Assembly: GCA_035316325.1 (NCBI GenBank)
Contig: DATHJB010000211.1
Location: 1-51,453 of the forward strand
DNA length: 51,453 nt
Reading direction: 5' to 3'
Origin: Acidimicrobiales bacterium
Lineage (GTDB): Bacteria; Actinomycetota; Acidimicrobiia; Acidimicrobiales; VFJN01
The notes beneath the pieces are model-generated. The model saw only the letters and a program-made list of their open reading frames with translations, was not told the origin of the DNA and did no database searches. This document shows positions 34,163 to 42,035 of this stretch, piece by piece. Both the position numbers and the translations under genes were made by a program. Within the stretch, counting starts at the first letter, position 1; each line of letters opens with the position of its first letter.

Positions 34163-35920
34163 TCAGCCGGTGGCGTCGCCGACGTAGCCCAGGCCCTGCG
34201 TGATCGGCGCACCCTCGCCCGTCGGCGCCGGGTCGAGCGCGAAGATCCGCGTGGTCTGGGAGTCGGCCCGCACGCTGGCGACCAGCCGCAGGTCGGGGGT
34301 GGACTCGACGGAGCGCAGGAACGACAGCTGCGGCCGCAGGCGGTTGTAGGTGCTCGGGTCGACCACCAGGTACTCCACCCCGTAGTGCCGGGCGAAGCGG
34401 AGGATCTCGTCGTAGGAGCCGTAGGGGATGGGGGCGGTCGCCCGGTCGGCGTAGAACTCCACCACCATGCTGCGGGCCATCAGGCGGTCGTCCGGGGCGG
34501 TGTTGGCGTTGATCCACTCGCCGGCCCGACGCTGGCTCAGCTGGTCGGACGGGTGCCCCCAGCCGGCGCCGCCCTCGAAGGCGAACGCGCACGACAGCGC
34601 CAGGAGCACGAACGTGCCCGCCAGCAGCCCGCGCCGGCGCCGCTCCGAGGCGATGCTCGCCAGGCCCACGCCCACCAGCACCGCGGCCGGCGCCACCGCG
34701 GTGATCAGGTAGCGGGGCTGCACGAAGAACACGAGCGCCGTGGCGACCGGCAGCGCCCCGATCGCCAGCAGCAGGCCCACCGTGCGCGACCGCCGCAGCC
34801 GCCACGCCCCCAGCACCGCGAACCCCCACAGCGGCAGGGGCAGCAGCAGCCAGACGAAGGGGTGGCCACCGAACGACGAGATCTGCGTGTCGAACAGGTT
34901 GACGACGTTGGTGCCGAAGATGCCGGCGTAGCCGCCCGGGTCCTCGCGGGCCAGCGCCGGCAGCGACGTGCGCTCGTCGGACGCCAGCTCGAGGCCCGAC
35001 TCGTCGAGGGCGTAGAGCTCCTCGTCGCGGGCCCGGCGGTCGCCGTCGGCCACGGCCCGCCACGCCTCGATCGACACGTCCTGCGACTTGGCGCTCAGCT
35101 CCCAGCTCCCCGTGTTGGAGTGGAGGAAGCGGGCGTAGGGCACCACGCACACGGCCAGGGCCAGCAGGAACGCCGCTCCCGGCAGCGCCACGGCCCGCGC
35201 CCACCCGACCAGGCCCGCGCCACCGGCGCGGGCGACCAGCACCACCGGGACCACCACCGCCACCAGCAGCGGCAGGGCGGCCATCAGGCCCTCGGGACGG
35301 GTGAGGTAGGCGAAGCCGGCCGACAGCCCGCTGCCGGCGATCCACGCCAGCTGCGTCCTGCCGGTGTGCGACGACGCCACCACCGCCAGCCACGCCGCGG
35401 TCACCAGCAGCAGTGTGTACACGGCCTCCGACCCGCCGCCCGAGATCACGAACGTGGTCGACAGGCCCGGGGTCAGGGCCACCACCCAGGCGGTGATCTT
35501 GCCGGCGCGCCGGCCGGCCGCCCGGCGGGCCAGCAGCGCCAGCGGCAGCACCAGGGCGGCGCTCGCCAGGCAGGTGATCACCACGGCCGCGGTGTGCGGG
35601 TCGTCGAACAGCTTGCTGGCCAGGCCCATCAGGAACGGCACGAACGGCGGGAAGTGCAGCTCGGGCCGGCCGGGGACCCGGTCGAACCCGTCGCCGGCGG
35701 CCAGCGACAGCCCCGAGCGCAGGTAGGCGACCTCGTCGGTGGACGGCGCCCGGTCGGTGAGGGCGATGGCGATCCGCAACCCCAGCCCGACCAGCGCGGC
35801 CGATCCGACGACGCGCCCGAAGCCCCGCCCGCGATCCTCCCGGGCCGGCGCGGGGGCCTCCACGGCTGACGCCGCCACCGTCTCGTCCCGAGACGGCGCT
35901 GTCGTCACCGTCGTCACCAT
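34163..35920 (-). CDS. GT-C/ArnT-like membrane glycosyltransferase
   Basis: About 585 residues. A cytosolic tail is followed by around eleven hydrophobic helices and a C-terminal extracytoplasmic domain. The first loop carries RAPSTDEVAYLRSGLSLA with the catalytic-type Asp-Glu pair, and GRPELHFPPFVPFLMGLA matches the GT39/ArnT pattern. AYLTRPEGLMAALPLLV is the characteristic basic loop of the family. A polyprenyl-linked sugar donor is expected; the acceptor is unknown. The start at ATG 35920 follows a purine-rich AAGGGGCGGAGG; GTG 35938 is an alternative. Upstream is a small leader hairpin. Confidence 0.83.
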   Translation of the reverse strand: MVTTVTTAPSRDETVAASAVEAPAPAREDRGRGFGRVVGSAALVGLGLRIAIALTDRAPSTDEVAYLRSGLSLAAGDGFDRVPGRPELHFPPFVPFLMGLASKLFDDPHTAAVVITCLASAALVLPLALLARRAAGRRAGKITAWVVALTPGLSTTFVISGGGSEAVYTLLLVTAAWLAVVASSHTGRTQLAWIAGSGLSAGFAYLTRPEGLMAALPLLVAVVVPVVLVARAGGAGLVGWARAVALPGAAFLLALAVCVVPYARFLHSNTGSWELSAKSQDVSIEAWRAVADGDRRARDEELYALDESGLELASDERTSLPALAREDPGGYAGIFGTNVVNLFDTQISSFGGHPFVWLLLPLPLWGFAVLGAWRLRRSRTVGLLLAIGALPVATALVFFVQPRYLITAVAPAAVLVGVGLASIASERRRRGLLAGTFVLLALSCAFAFEGGAGWGHPSDQLSQRRAGEWINANTAPDDRLMARSMVVEFYADRATAPIPYGSYDEILRFARHYGVEYLVVDPSTYNRLRPQLSFLRSVESTPDLRLVASVRADSQTTRIFALDPAPTGEGAPITQGLGYVGDATG

Positions 35921-35941
35921 CCTCCGCCCCTTCTGCACGGC

Positions 35942-35960
35942 TGCCGGGTAGAACCCGGCA
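35942..35960. promoter_or_regulatory. Leader hairpin upstream of GT-C gene
   Basis: TGCCGGG-TAGAA-CCCGGCA forms a perfect 7-bp stem. On the minus strand it lies just after a TATTCT -10-like box and about 20 bases before the start codon, so it would be in the 5' leader. It could also end transcription from the epimerase gene upstream. Confidence 0.4.
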
Positions 35961-35980
35961 AGAATAGCTGTGCTACGGAC

Positions 35981-36934
35981 TCAGGTTTTCGTTCTGAACC
36001 ACTCGAGGACGCGGGCGGCGCCCTCCTCGATCGACGTCCACGGCCGCCAGCCCAGCTGCACCGCCGCCCGGCCGGGGTCGAGCGACGAGCGCTGCAGCTC
36101 ACCGGCGCGCGCCGCGGCGCTGAGCGCCGGGGTGTCGACGCCCGCCGCCGTCGCCATCGTGCGGTACAGCTTGTTGACCGACGTCTCGTTGCCGGTCCCG
36201 ATGTTCACCAGCAGGCCGTCACCCCGGCCGGCGGCCCGGACGAAGGCGTCGACCACGTCGTCGACGAACACGAAGTCGCGGGTCTGCTCGCCGTCGCCGA
36301 AGACCGTGCAGGGCTCCCCCGCCAGCAGCTTGCCGGCGAAGATCGCCACCACGCCGGCCTCGCCGTGAGGGTCCTGCCGGGGGCCGTAGACGTTGGCCAG
36401 GGCCAGCGCCGTGAACTCGATGCCGTGGAGCACCCGGTAGACGTTGAGGTAGTCGAACACCACCCGCTTGGCGACGCCGTAGGGCGACACCGGCAGCTGC
36501 GGCTGCGACTCCTTGGCCGGCAGGTCGATGCCGGCGACCTCGCCGTAGATGGTGCCGCCGCTGGAGGCGAACGCGACCTTGCGGGCCCCGGCCTTCCGGG
36601 CGCCCTCCAGCACGTTGATCGTGCCCACGACGTTGACCTCGGCGTCGAAGGCGGGCTTGGCCACCGACACCCGCACGTCGGCCTGGGCGGCCAGGTGGAA
36701 GACCACCTCGGGCGACCGGCGCTCGATCAGCCCCACGATCTCGGGGTCGCGCACGTCGATCTGGTGGAAGGTCAGCTTGTTGGCCCGGTCGCGGTCGGCC
36801 CGGGCCTCCGCCAGGTTGGCCAGCGAGCCGGACGACAGGTCGTCCAGCACGTCGACCTCGTGGCCCTCGGCCAGCAACCGGTCGACCAGGGTCGAGCCGA
36901 TGAAGCCGGCCCCTCCCGTCACCAACGCCTTCAT
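35981..36934 (-). CDS. NAD-dependent sugar-nucleotide epimerase, UDP-glucose 4-epimerase-like
   Basis: A 317-residue extended SDR. The coenzyme loop is TGGAGFIGSTL (6-16); FHLAAQADVRVSV and SSGGTIYGEV precede the catalytic YGVAK (near 152-156). NVYGPRQDPHGEAGVVAIF and GDGEQTRDFVFVDDVVDAF are the substrate loops. This resembles actinobacterial UDP-glucose/UDP-galactose 4-epimerases, but the exact substrate is not fixed by sequence. A GGGAG ribosome site precedes ATG 36934. It follows the ManC-like gene by 40 bases on the same strand. Confidence 0.85.
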   Translation of the reverse strand: MKALVTGGAGFIGSTLVDRLLAEGHEVDVLDDLSSGSLANLAEARADRDRANKLTFHQIDVRDPEIVGLIERRSPEVVFHLAAQADVRVSVAKPAFDAEVNVVGTINVLEGARKAGARKVAFASSGGTIYGEVAGIDLPAKESQPQLPVSPYGVAKRVVFDYLNVYRVLHGIEFTALALANVYGPRQDPHGEAGVVAIFAGKLLAGEPCTVFGDGEQTRDFVFVDDVVDAFVRAAGRGDGLLVNIGTGNETSVNKLYRTMATAAGVDTPALSAAARAGELQRSSLDPGRAAVQLGWRPWTSIEEGAARVLEWFRTKT

Positions 36935-36974
36935 GCGTCCAACTCCCGCTCTCGCCGTCGTCCCGGTGCGTGGC

Positions 36975-37982
36975 TCAGGGGGCCGCCACCGGCACCCGTG
37001 CCCCGTCGAGGCTCGTTCCGCTCTCGATCACCTCGCCGTCGCCCACGACCGTACCGCCCACGATCCGGGCCCCCGGCAACACCTCCGCCGACTCGCCCAG
37101 CACCGAGTCGACCACGATGCTGCCGGCGTGCACCCAGGCACCCCGCAGCAGGACCGACCGCATCACGGTCGCCCCCGCGTCCACCGTGGCTCCGGGACCG
37201 ATCACCGAGCGGACCACGGTGGCGTCGGGGCTCACCTCGGCCGTGGGGTCGACGCCGTCGACCGGCGTGCCCCGCACCCCCTCCAGCAGGTCGACCTGGG
37301 CCTGGAGGTACTGCTCGGGCGTGCCGGTGTCGAGCCAGTAGGTGGCGCCACCCACGGCGTAGAGCGTGCCGGCGGCCGCCATAGCCGGGAACGTCTCGCG
37401 CTCCACCGACACCTTGCGCCCGGCGGGGATCCGGTCGAGCACCGACGGCTCCAGCACGTAGGTGCCGGCGTTGATCAGGTTGGTGGGGGCCTCGTCGCGG
37501 GGCGGCTTCTCCACGAACGCCAGCACGCGGCCGTCGTCGTCGGTGGGCACCACGCCGAAGCGGGACGGGTCGTCGACCGGGAACAGGTGGATCGTCCCCT
37601 CGGCCCCGTGCGACTCGTGGAAGGCCAGGAACGCCGTGAGGTCGAGGTCGGTGAGGATGTCGCCGTTGAGCACCAGGAAGCGGCTGTCGATCCCCGCGTC
37701 CTCGGCGGCGAAGCGGATGGCGCCGGCGGTGTCGAGCGGCTCGGGCTCGACGGCGTAGTGCAGCGTGGCGCCGGCGCAGCGGCCCGACGGGTAGGCCGCG
37801 GCGAAGGCGTCGGGCCGGTAGCCCATCGACAGCACCACGTCGTCGATGCCGTGGTCGGCCAGGTGCCCCACGACGTGCTCGATCATCGGTCGGTTGACGA
37901 TCGGCAGCATCTGCTTGGGACGGGTGTTGGTCAGAGGGCGGAGCCGCGTGCCGAACCCACCCACCAGCACGACGGCCCGCAT
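36975..37982 (-). CDS. Sugar-1-phosphate nucleotidylyltransferase, mannose-1-P guanylyltransferase-like
   Basis: A 335-residue enzyme. The N-terminal signature VLVGGFGTRLRPLTNTRPKQ (5-24) binds the nucleotide and carries the catalytic Lys. FLVLNGDILTDLDL holds the metal Asp; VEKP and NAGTYVLEPSVLDRIP are sugar-site segments. The C-terminal ~90 residues are hexapeptide-type beta-helix repeats (ATVVRSVIGPGATVDAGATV). This matches actinobacterial GDP-mannose pyrophosphorylases (Rv3264c-like). With the isomerase at 12910 and ManB it would complete GDP-mannose synthesis. The ATG overlaps the upstream stop (TGATG). Confidence 0.87.
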   Translation of the reverse strand: MRAVVLVGGFGTRLRPLTNTRPKQMLPIVNRPMIEHVVGHLADHGIDDVVLSMGYRPDAFAAAYPSGRCAGATLHYAVEPEPLDTAGAIRFAAEDAGIDSRFLVLNGDILTDLDLTAFLAFHESHGAEGTIHLFPVDDPSRFGVVPTDDDGRVLAFVEKPPRDEAPTNLINAGTYVLEPSVLDRIPAGRKVSVERETFPAMAAAGTLYAVGGATYWLDTGTPEQYLQAQVDLLEGVRGTPVDGVDPTAEVSPDATVVRSVIGPGATVDAGATVMRSVLLRGAWVHAGSIVVDSVLGESAEVLPGARIVGGTVVGDGEVIESGTSLDGARVPVAAP

Positions 37983-38818
37983 CACCCCGGGGCCTCTGTG
38001 TCCGGGGGCGCGGGTGGCGCCGTCGTCGTCTCCCCTGGGGGAGGCGGGGGCGGGGGAACCGTGGTGGTCTCCCCTGGGGGAGGCGGGGGAGCCGTGGTGG
38101 TGGTCGCCCCGCCCTCGGGGACCGTGGTGGTGCCCGACGGGTTCTCGGAGTCGACCGCACCGAGCTCGCTCAGCTGGGCTGCCGACTCGGGCTTCGGGAT
38201 GTCGTCCGTGTCGCCCTCGGGGACGAAGGCGATCGTGTAGCCCTCGCCGTCCTTCCGGAACCGGATGTCGTCGAAGTTGTCGTAGTCCAGGCTCGGGTTC
38301 TCGTCGGTGGTCTGGACGTTCTCCCAGCGGGCGACGACCAGCTCGCCCTTCTTCCCGTCGCACTCCGTCTTGCCGGTCTCCCAGGACTCCTCGCCGACGG
38401 TGAGCTTGTCGTCCGTCAGCGTCACGCCCGGCGCCTGCTCGAGGAAGGTGCCCACGGTGGCGTTCCGACCTGCACCGGCGTCGCCGAACGGGTGGATGTG
38501 GATCACGCCGTCGGCGTGCGTGTGGATGCCCGCGGTGCTCTCGAACGTCGGGAGGCTCGGCAGCCACTCGCCGCACACCCAGAAGCCGTAGGCGGCGTGC
38601 CAGTGGTCGCCGGGTAGGCCGTCCTTGCCGGCCAGCGGGGGAACGGTGTTCGCGTCGGCCCGGTGCTCACGTATCGAGAACCCCACCATCGTCACGCCGA
38701 GGATGACGATGGCGGCGATGGTGCCCGGGAACAGCAGGTTGCGCTGGCGCACGCCCGAGGCGCGCCCACCGGCGCGGGCGGCGCGCGCGATCTTTTTGGC
38801 GGAGGAAGCCTTGCCCAT
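37982..38818 (-). CDS. His-rich membrane-anchored protein of unknown function
   Basis: A 278-residue protein. A basic N-terminus (GKASSAKKIARAARAGGRA) precedes one transmembrane helix (LLFPGTIAAIVILGVTMVGF). The outer part has a striking His cluster, GDHWHAAYGFWVCGEW and GIHTHADGVIHIHPFG, which could bind a metal; there are two Cys (GFWVCGEW and KTECDGKK). The tail is Pro/Thr-rich and built on tandem DNA repeats. I do not recognise a named family; it is not a normal DUF3105. ATG 38818 is chosen over GTG 38830 because it begins MGKASSAKK; a TACGGT box lies 10 bases upstream. It overlaps and precedes the nucleotidylyltransferase gene. Confidence 0.75.
   Translation of the reverse strand: MGKASSAKKIARAARAGGRASGVRQRNLLFPGTIAAIVILGVTMVGFSIREHRADANTVPPLAGKDGLPGDHWHAAYGFWVCGEWLPSLPTFESTAGIHTHADGVIHIHPFGDAGAGRNATVGTFLEQAPGVTLTDDKLTVGEESWETGKTECDGKKGELVVARWENVQTTDENPSLDYDNFDDIRFRKDGEGYTIAFVPEGDTDDIPKPESAAQLSELGAVDSENPSGTTTVPEGGATTTTAPPPPPGETTTVPPPPPPPGETTTAPPAPPDTEAPG
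38028..38089. repeat. Tandem 39-base period repeat in Pro/Thr tail
   Basis: A 23-base unit beginning GTCTCCCCTGGGGGAGGCGG occurs at 38028-38050 and again at 38067-38089. It encodes the PPPPPGETTT-type repeats at the C-terminus of the His-rich protein; each unit is itself palindromic around TCCCCTGGGGGA. Confidence 0.8.
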
Positions 38819-38883
38819 AGAGGGAGCCACCGTACTCGCCCCAGAGGGTGCGACGGGAACTGGGCCAACCTCACACGGTGGGC

Positions 38884-38899
38884 GATATCATCAGATATC
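38884..38899. promoter_or_regulatory. Candidate VapB operator
   Basis: Two GATATC sites separated by four bases (GATATC-ATCA-GATATC) lie 18 bases before the antitoxin start. Paired short palindromes at this place are the usual binding sites for ribbon-helix-helix antitoxins. Confidence 0.55.
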
Positions 38900-38916
38900 A
38901 GACGAGGGAGGTGCCG

Positions 38917-39138
38917 ATGACCGATCTGCTGATCCGAGACGTACCTGAGCACGTAGTCGCGGCGATCGACGCGAAGGCCCGACGGATGGGCGTCTCGCGC
39001 ACGGAGTACCTCCGCCGCGCCCTGGCGAGGGAGGGCACCGGCCGCGACGAGGACGTGAGCGTGCGAGACCTGTCCCGTTTTGCCGAGACATTCGCTGACC
39101 TGGCCGACGACGACGTCATGCGACAGGCGTGGGAGTGA
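38917..39138 (+). CDS. vapB: VapB-type ribbon-helix-helix antitoxin
   Basis: A 73-residue protein. Residues 3-45 form a ribbon-helix-helix DNA-binding domain ([20 protein letters not shown] with [16 protein letters not shown]). The acidic, aromatic C-terminus ([22 protein letters not shown]) would wrap around the toxin. It should dimerise, bind the GATATC pair upstream and repress its own operon. A GGGAGGTG ribosome site sits 4 bases before ATG 38917. The stop overlaps the toxin start by 4 bases (GTGA). Confidence 0.9.
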   Translation: MTDLLIRDVPEHVVAAIDAKARRMGVSRTEYLRRALAREGTGRDEDVSVRDLSRFAETFADLADDDVMRQAWE

Positions 39139-39542
39139 CGAGCTGGCTCGTCGACAAGTCGGCACTCGTGCGGCTCGCCGTCAGTGCGGAAGCCGAGGAG
39201 TGGGCAGCCCGCATCCAACGGGGCCTTGTCCGCATCACGACACTCACCCTTCTCGAGGTCGGCTACTCGGCTCGATCGGCTGACGAGCTGCGCGACGGCA
39301 TCCGACGACCGCCCCTGTCAGCGATGCCGGTCGAGTACCTCACGCCGCTGATCGAGGACCGGGCGATCGCCGTGCAGGCTGCGCTGGCCGACCGCGGTCA
39401 CCATCGGGCGCCCTCCGTCCCCGACCTCCTCGTCGCCGCCACCGCCGAACTGACGGATCTCACGGTCCTGCACGTCGACAAGGACTTCGAGCTCATCGCC
39501 GACATCACCGGACAGCCGCTGCAGCGGCTGTCCGTGGCCTGA
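39135..39542 (+). CDS. vapC: VapC-type PIN-domain ribonuclease toxin
   Basis: A 135-residue PIN-domain toxin, a Mg-dependent RNase. The acidic active-site residues are all present: Asp in [12 protein letters not shown] near the N-terminus, Glu in LTLLEVGYS, Asp in [12 protein letters not shown], and Asp in [12 protein letters not shown]. Length is normal. GTG 39135 overlaps the antitoxin stop, so translation is coupled; GTG 39129 is also possible. The RNA target cannot be predicted. Confidence 0.92.
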   Translation: MTSWLVDKSALVRLAVSAEAEEWAARIQRGLVRITTLTLLEVGYSARSADELRDGIRRPPLSAMPVEYLTPLIEDRAIAVQAALADRGHHRAPSVPDLLVAATAELTDLTVLHVDKDFELIADITGQPLQRLSVA

Positions 39543-39550
39543 GTACGGCG

Positions 39551-40804
39551 TCACGCGCGGCGGGCGCGCAGCTCCTCGAAGAGGGTCTCGTACTGGAGCG
39601 CGACGACGGCCGGGGAGGCCCAGCGCTCCACGAAGCGGCGGGCGCTGCGGCCCATATGGGAGGCCATCTCGGGGGCGTCGAGCAGCTTGGTGACGGCGGC
39701 CGTGAACGCCGCGGGGTCGTCGGGCGGCACGGCGATGCCGGCCTCGGCCCGCTCGACCACCCGGGCCACCTCGGTGCCCTCGTCGACGCTGGCGATCAGC
39801 GGCCGGCCCGACGCCATGATCGAGTAGGTCTTCGACGGCACGCTGGAGGCCGCCAGCCCCCGCTTGAGGGGCACGACGTGGATGTCGGCCGCGGCCAGCA
39901 CCTCGGGCAGGCGCTCCTTGGGCTGGAAGTCGACGAAGCGGATGTTGGGCGCCCCCGCGGCGTCGCGCTCGAGGTCGGCCCGGGCCGAGCCGCCGCCGTT
40001 GATGACGAAGACGACGTCACGGCGGTCCCGCAGCTCCCGCGCCGCCGAGAGCACGAGCCCCAGCGACTGCGAGAAGCCGACGTTGCCGGCGTACATCACC
40101 ACCCGCTTGCCGACCAGGTCGTTCTCCGCCCGGTAGCTGCCCTCCTCGGGGTCGCGGGGGTAGATGCGCTCGGTGTCGACGAAGTTGGGGATCACCCGCA
40201 CCCGGTCGACCGGGTCCTGCACGTGCCCCTCCAGCTTGGCGACGAGGTTGGCATGGAGGTCGTCGGACAGGACGGTCACGGCGTCGGCCCGCTGGTAGCT
40301 CCAGCGCTCCAGCCACGACGCCACCCGGATCACCTTGGGGTTGCTGATCGCCCCGACCTCGACGGCCACGTCGGGGAACACGTCCTGGATGTTGAAGACG
40401 AACGGCACCCGCCAGCGCTTCGCGGCCAGCCACCCGGCGGCGCCCAGCGTGAGGGGCGGCGACATGGCCAGCACCGCGTCCGGCCGGCCGGGGCGCTTCC
40501 CGACGATGGCCTTCCACGTGGCCAGCAGCGTGAAGCCCACGAACGCCAGCGCCCGTGCGGGGATGTTGCGCTTGTCGGTGGGGAACGGGTGCACCCGGGT
40601 GAGCTGGCCCCACTCGGTGGTCTCGTGGCGCCACAGCCGGCCGCCCCAGCCCGGCTCCACCCGGTGGTGCTCGTACCAGGGCAGCGACGTGACCACGTGC
40701 AGCGTGTGGCCCCGCTTGATCAGCTCGGTGCCGATGCTGGTCATCACCTCGCCGGTGGGTGCCACGTCGGGGGCGTAGTGCGGGCAGAGGACGAGGAGCC
40801 TCAC
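39551..40804 (-). CDS. Glycosyltransferase family 4 (WbuB-like)
   Basis: A 417-residue GT-B enzyme. The N-terminal half opens MRLLVLCPHYAPDVAPTGEV and contains PFVFNIQDVFPDVAVEVG, which is typical of the WbuB/WbnH branch. The donor half has RVVMYAGNVGFSQSLGLVL and HVVPLKRGLAASSVPSKTYSIM instead of a classic EX7E. Family members transfer amino- or deoxy-sugars in surface polysaccharide synthesis. GTG 40804 overlaps the stop of the upstream glycosyltransferase gene (GTGA). It is convergent with vapC, 8 bases apart. Confidence 0.9.
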   Translation of the reverse strand: MRLLVLCPHYAPDVAPTGEVMTSIGTELIKRGHTLHVVTSLPWYEHHRVEPGWGGRLWRHETTEWGQLTRVHPFPTDKRNIPARALAFVGFTLLATWKAIVGKRPGRPDAVLAMSPPLTLGAAGWLAAKRWRVPFVFNIQDVFPDVAVEVGAISNPKVIRVASWLERWSYQRADAVTVLSDDLHANLVAKLEGHVQDPVDRVRVIPNFVDTERIYPRDPEEGSYRAENDLVGKRVVMYAGNVGFSQSLGLVLSAARELRDRRDVVFVINGGGSARADLERDAAGAPNIRFVDFQPKERLPEVLAAADIHVVPLKRGLAASSVPSKTYSIMASGRPLIASVDEGTEVARVVERAEAGIAVPPDDPAAFTAAVTKLLDAPEMASHMGRSARRFVERWASPAVVALQYETLFEELRARRA

Positions 40805-42030
40805 GCGCCGGCCCCCGCGTCCACGTCGGGCGTCGTCCCGGCACCCGAGCCCGCACCGGCCCCGGCCCCGGCCCCGGCACCCAACCCGAGGGCGTCACGG
40901 TGCAACTGGGCGATCCCGGAGGCGGCGCGCGCCCACGACAGCTTCTCCGCCCGGGCCCGACCGGCCCGGGCCCAACTCTCACGACTGGTGCCCGACAAGG
41001 CATCCAGCATCGCGTCTGCCCACATGTCGAGGTCGTCAGGGGGCAGGAGCAGGCCCGCGGCCCCCACCACCTCGGGCAGGGCGGTGGCGTCGGCGGCCAG
41101 CACCGGGGTGCCCAGCGCCATCGCCTCCAGCACCGGCAGGCCGAAGCCCTCGTAGCGCGAGGGGAACGTCAGGGCGACGGCGCCCGCCAGCAGCCCCAGC
41201 AGGTCGTGGCGGGGGATCCGGCCGGTCCGCACCACGCTCTGCTCGAGGCCCAGCCGCACCAGCTCCTGCTCCACCACCGGGGCGGCCCGCTCGGCGCGAC
41301 CGGTGAGCACCAGGGCGACGTCGGGATCCTTGGCGACGACGCCGGCGAACGCCCGCAGCAACGTCACGTGGTTCTTGTGGGGGTAGGTGATCGCCGGGTA
41401 GATGAACCAGCGCTCGGGCAGGCCGTAGCGGGCCCGCAGCTCCTCGACCGGCGTGTCGGGCGCCGACGGCAGCTGCACGCCGGCCGGCACCACCCGCACC
41501 CGCTCGGGCGCGATGCCGAAGCGCTCGACCACGCCCGTGCGCACGAACTCGCTGTGCACGTGGACGAACCGGGCCTTGCGGACCGACCGCGGCACCGCCC
41601 GGTGCAGGTAGGCGCGCTTGGTGGGGTGGAAGTTCTCGGGCAGGTCGAAGGGCTGCAGGTCGTGCAGGGTGACGACCGCCGGCAGGCTCGAGCGGGGCGG
41701 CAGCGTCCCGCCCAGGTGGTGGACCAGCGCCACCCCGTCGCGCCGGGCGGTGTTGGCCAGCCAGGTGCCCTCGGCCACGATCCGCATGGGTTTGAGGCGA
41801 CCGCGCAGGGGCAGGAGGCGGGTCGGGTAGCGGCCGGCGACACGGGGGTGGGTGGCGGCGAACGACTCCAGGGCGTAGAGGCGGTGCTCCAGGTCGTCGG
41901 GGCGATCCTCGGCCAGCGCCGTCAGCAGCTCGACCGTCGCCTCCTCGGTGCCGCCCACCACGCCCGGCACGAGCCACAGGAGGTTGAAGGCCACCTGCGT
42001 CTTCGTGTCGGTGGTGTCGGTACCGGTCAC
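40801..42030 (-). CDS. Glycosyltransferase family 4
   Basis: About 409 residues, GT-B fold. The N-terminal half includes FNLLWLVPGVVGGTEEATVEL and LHDLQPFDLPENFHPTKRAY; the C-terminal half has FIYPAITYPHKNHVTLLRAF and the EX7E motif in RYEGFGLPVLEAMALG. The C-terminus ends in a Gly/Ala repeat (GAGAGAGAGAGSGAG) that looks like simple-sequence DNA expansion rather than a domain. The start is uncertain: GTG 42030, TTG 42039 (overlapping the upstream stop) or GTG 42045. It is the middle gene of a three-gene GT4 operon. Confidence 0.88.
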   Translation of the reverse strand: MTGTDTTDTKTQVAFNLLWLVPGVVGGTEEATVELLTALAEDRPDDLEHRLYALESFAATHPRVAGRYPTRLLPLRGRLKPMRIVAEGTWLANTARRDGVALVHHLGGTLPPRSSLPAVVTLHDLQPFDLPENFHPTKRAYLHRAVPRSVRKARFVHVHSEFVRTGVVERFGIAPERVRVVPAGVQLPSAPDTPVEELRARYGLPERWFIYPAITYPHKNHVTLLRAFAGVVAKDPDVALVLTGRAERAAPVVEQELVRLGLEQSVVRTGRIPRHDLLGLLAGAVALTFPSRYEGFGLPVLEAMALGTPVLAADATALPEVVGAAGLLLPPDDLDMWADAMLDALSGTSRESWARAGRARAEKLSWARAASGIAQLHRDALGLGAGAGAGAGAGSGAGTTPDVDAGAGA

Positions 42031-42035
42031 GTCGC

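Noticed and set aside
37982-38818. DUF3105 annotation for the His-rich protein
   Set aside because: The characteristic DUF3105 motifs are not present; only the single-helix topology and His content are similar.
40840-40884. Gly/Ala repeats in the GT4 C-terminus, also in the coupling ATPase and LuxR-type gene, as a shared domain
   Set aside because: They are GGC/GCC simple repeats of different length and place; likely replication slippage in GC-rich DNA.
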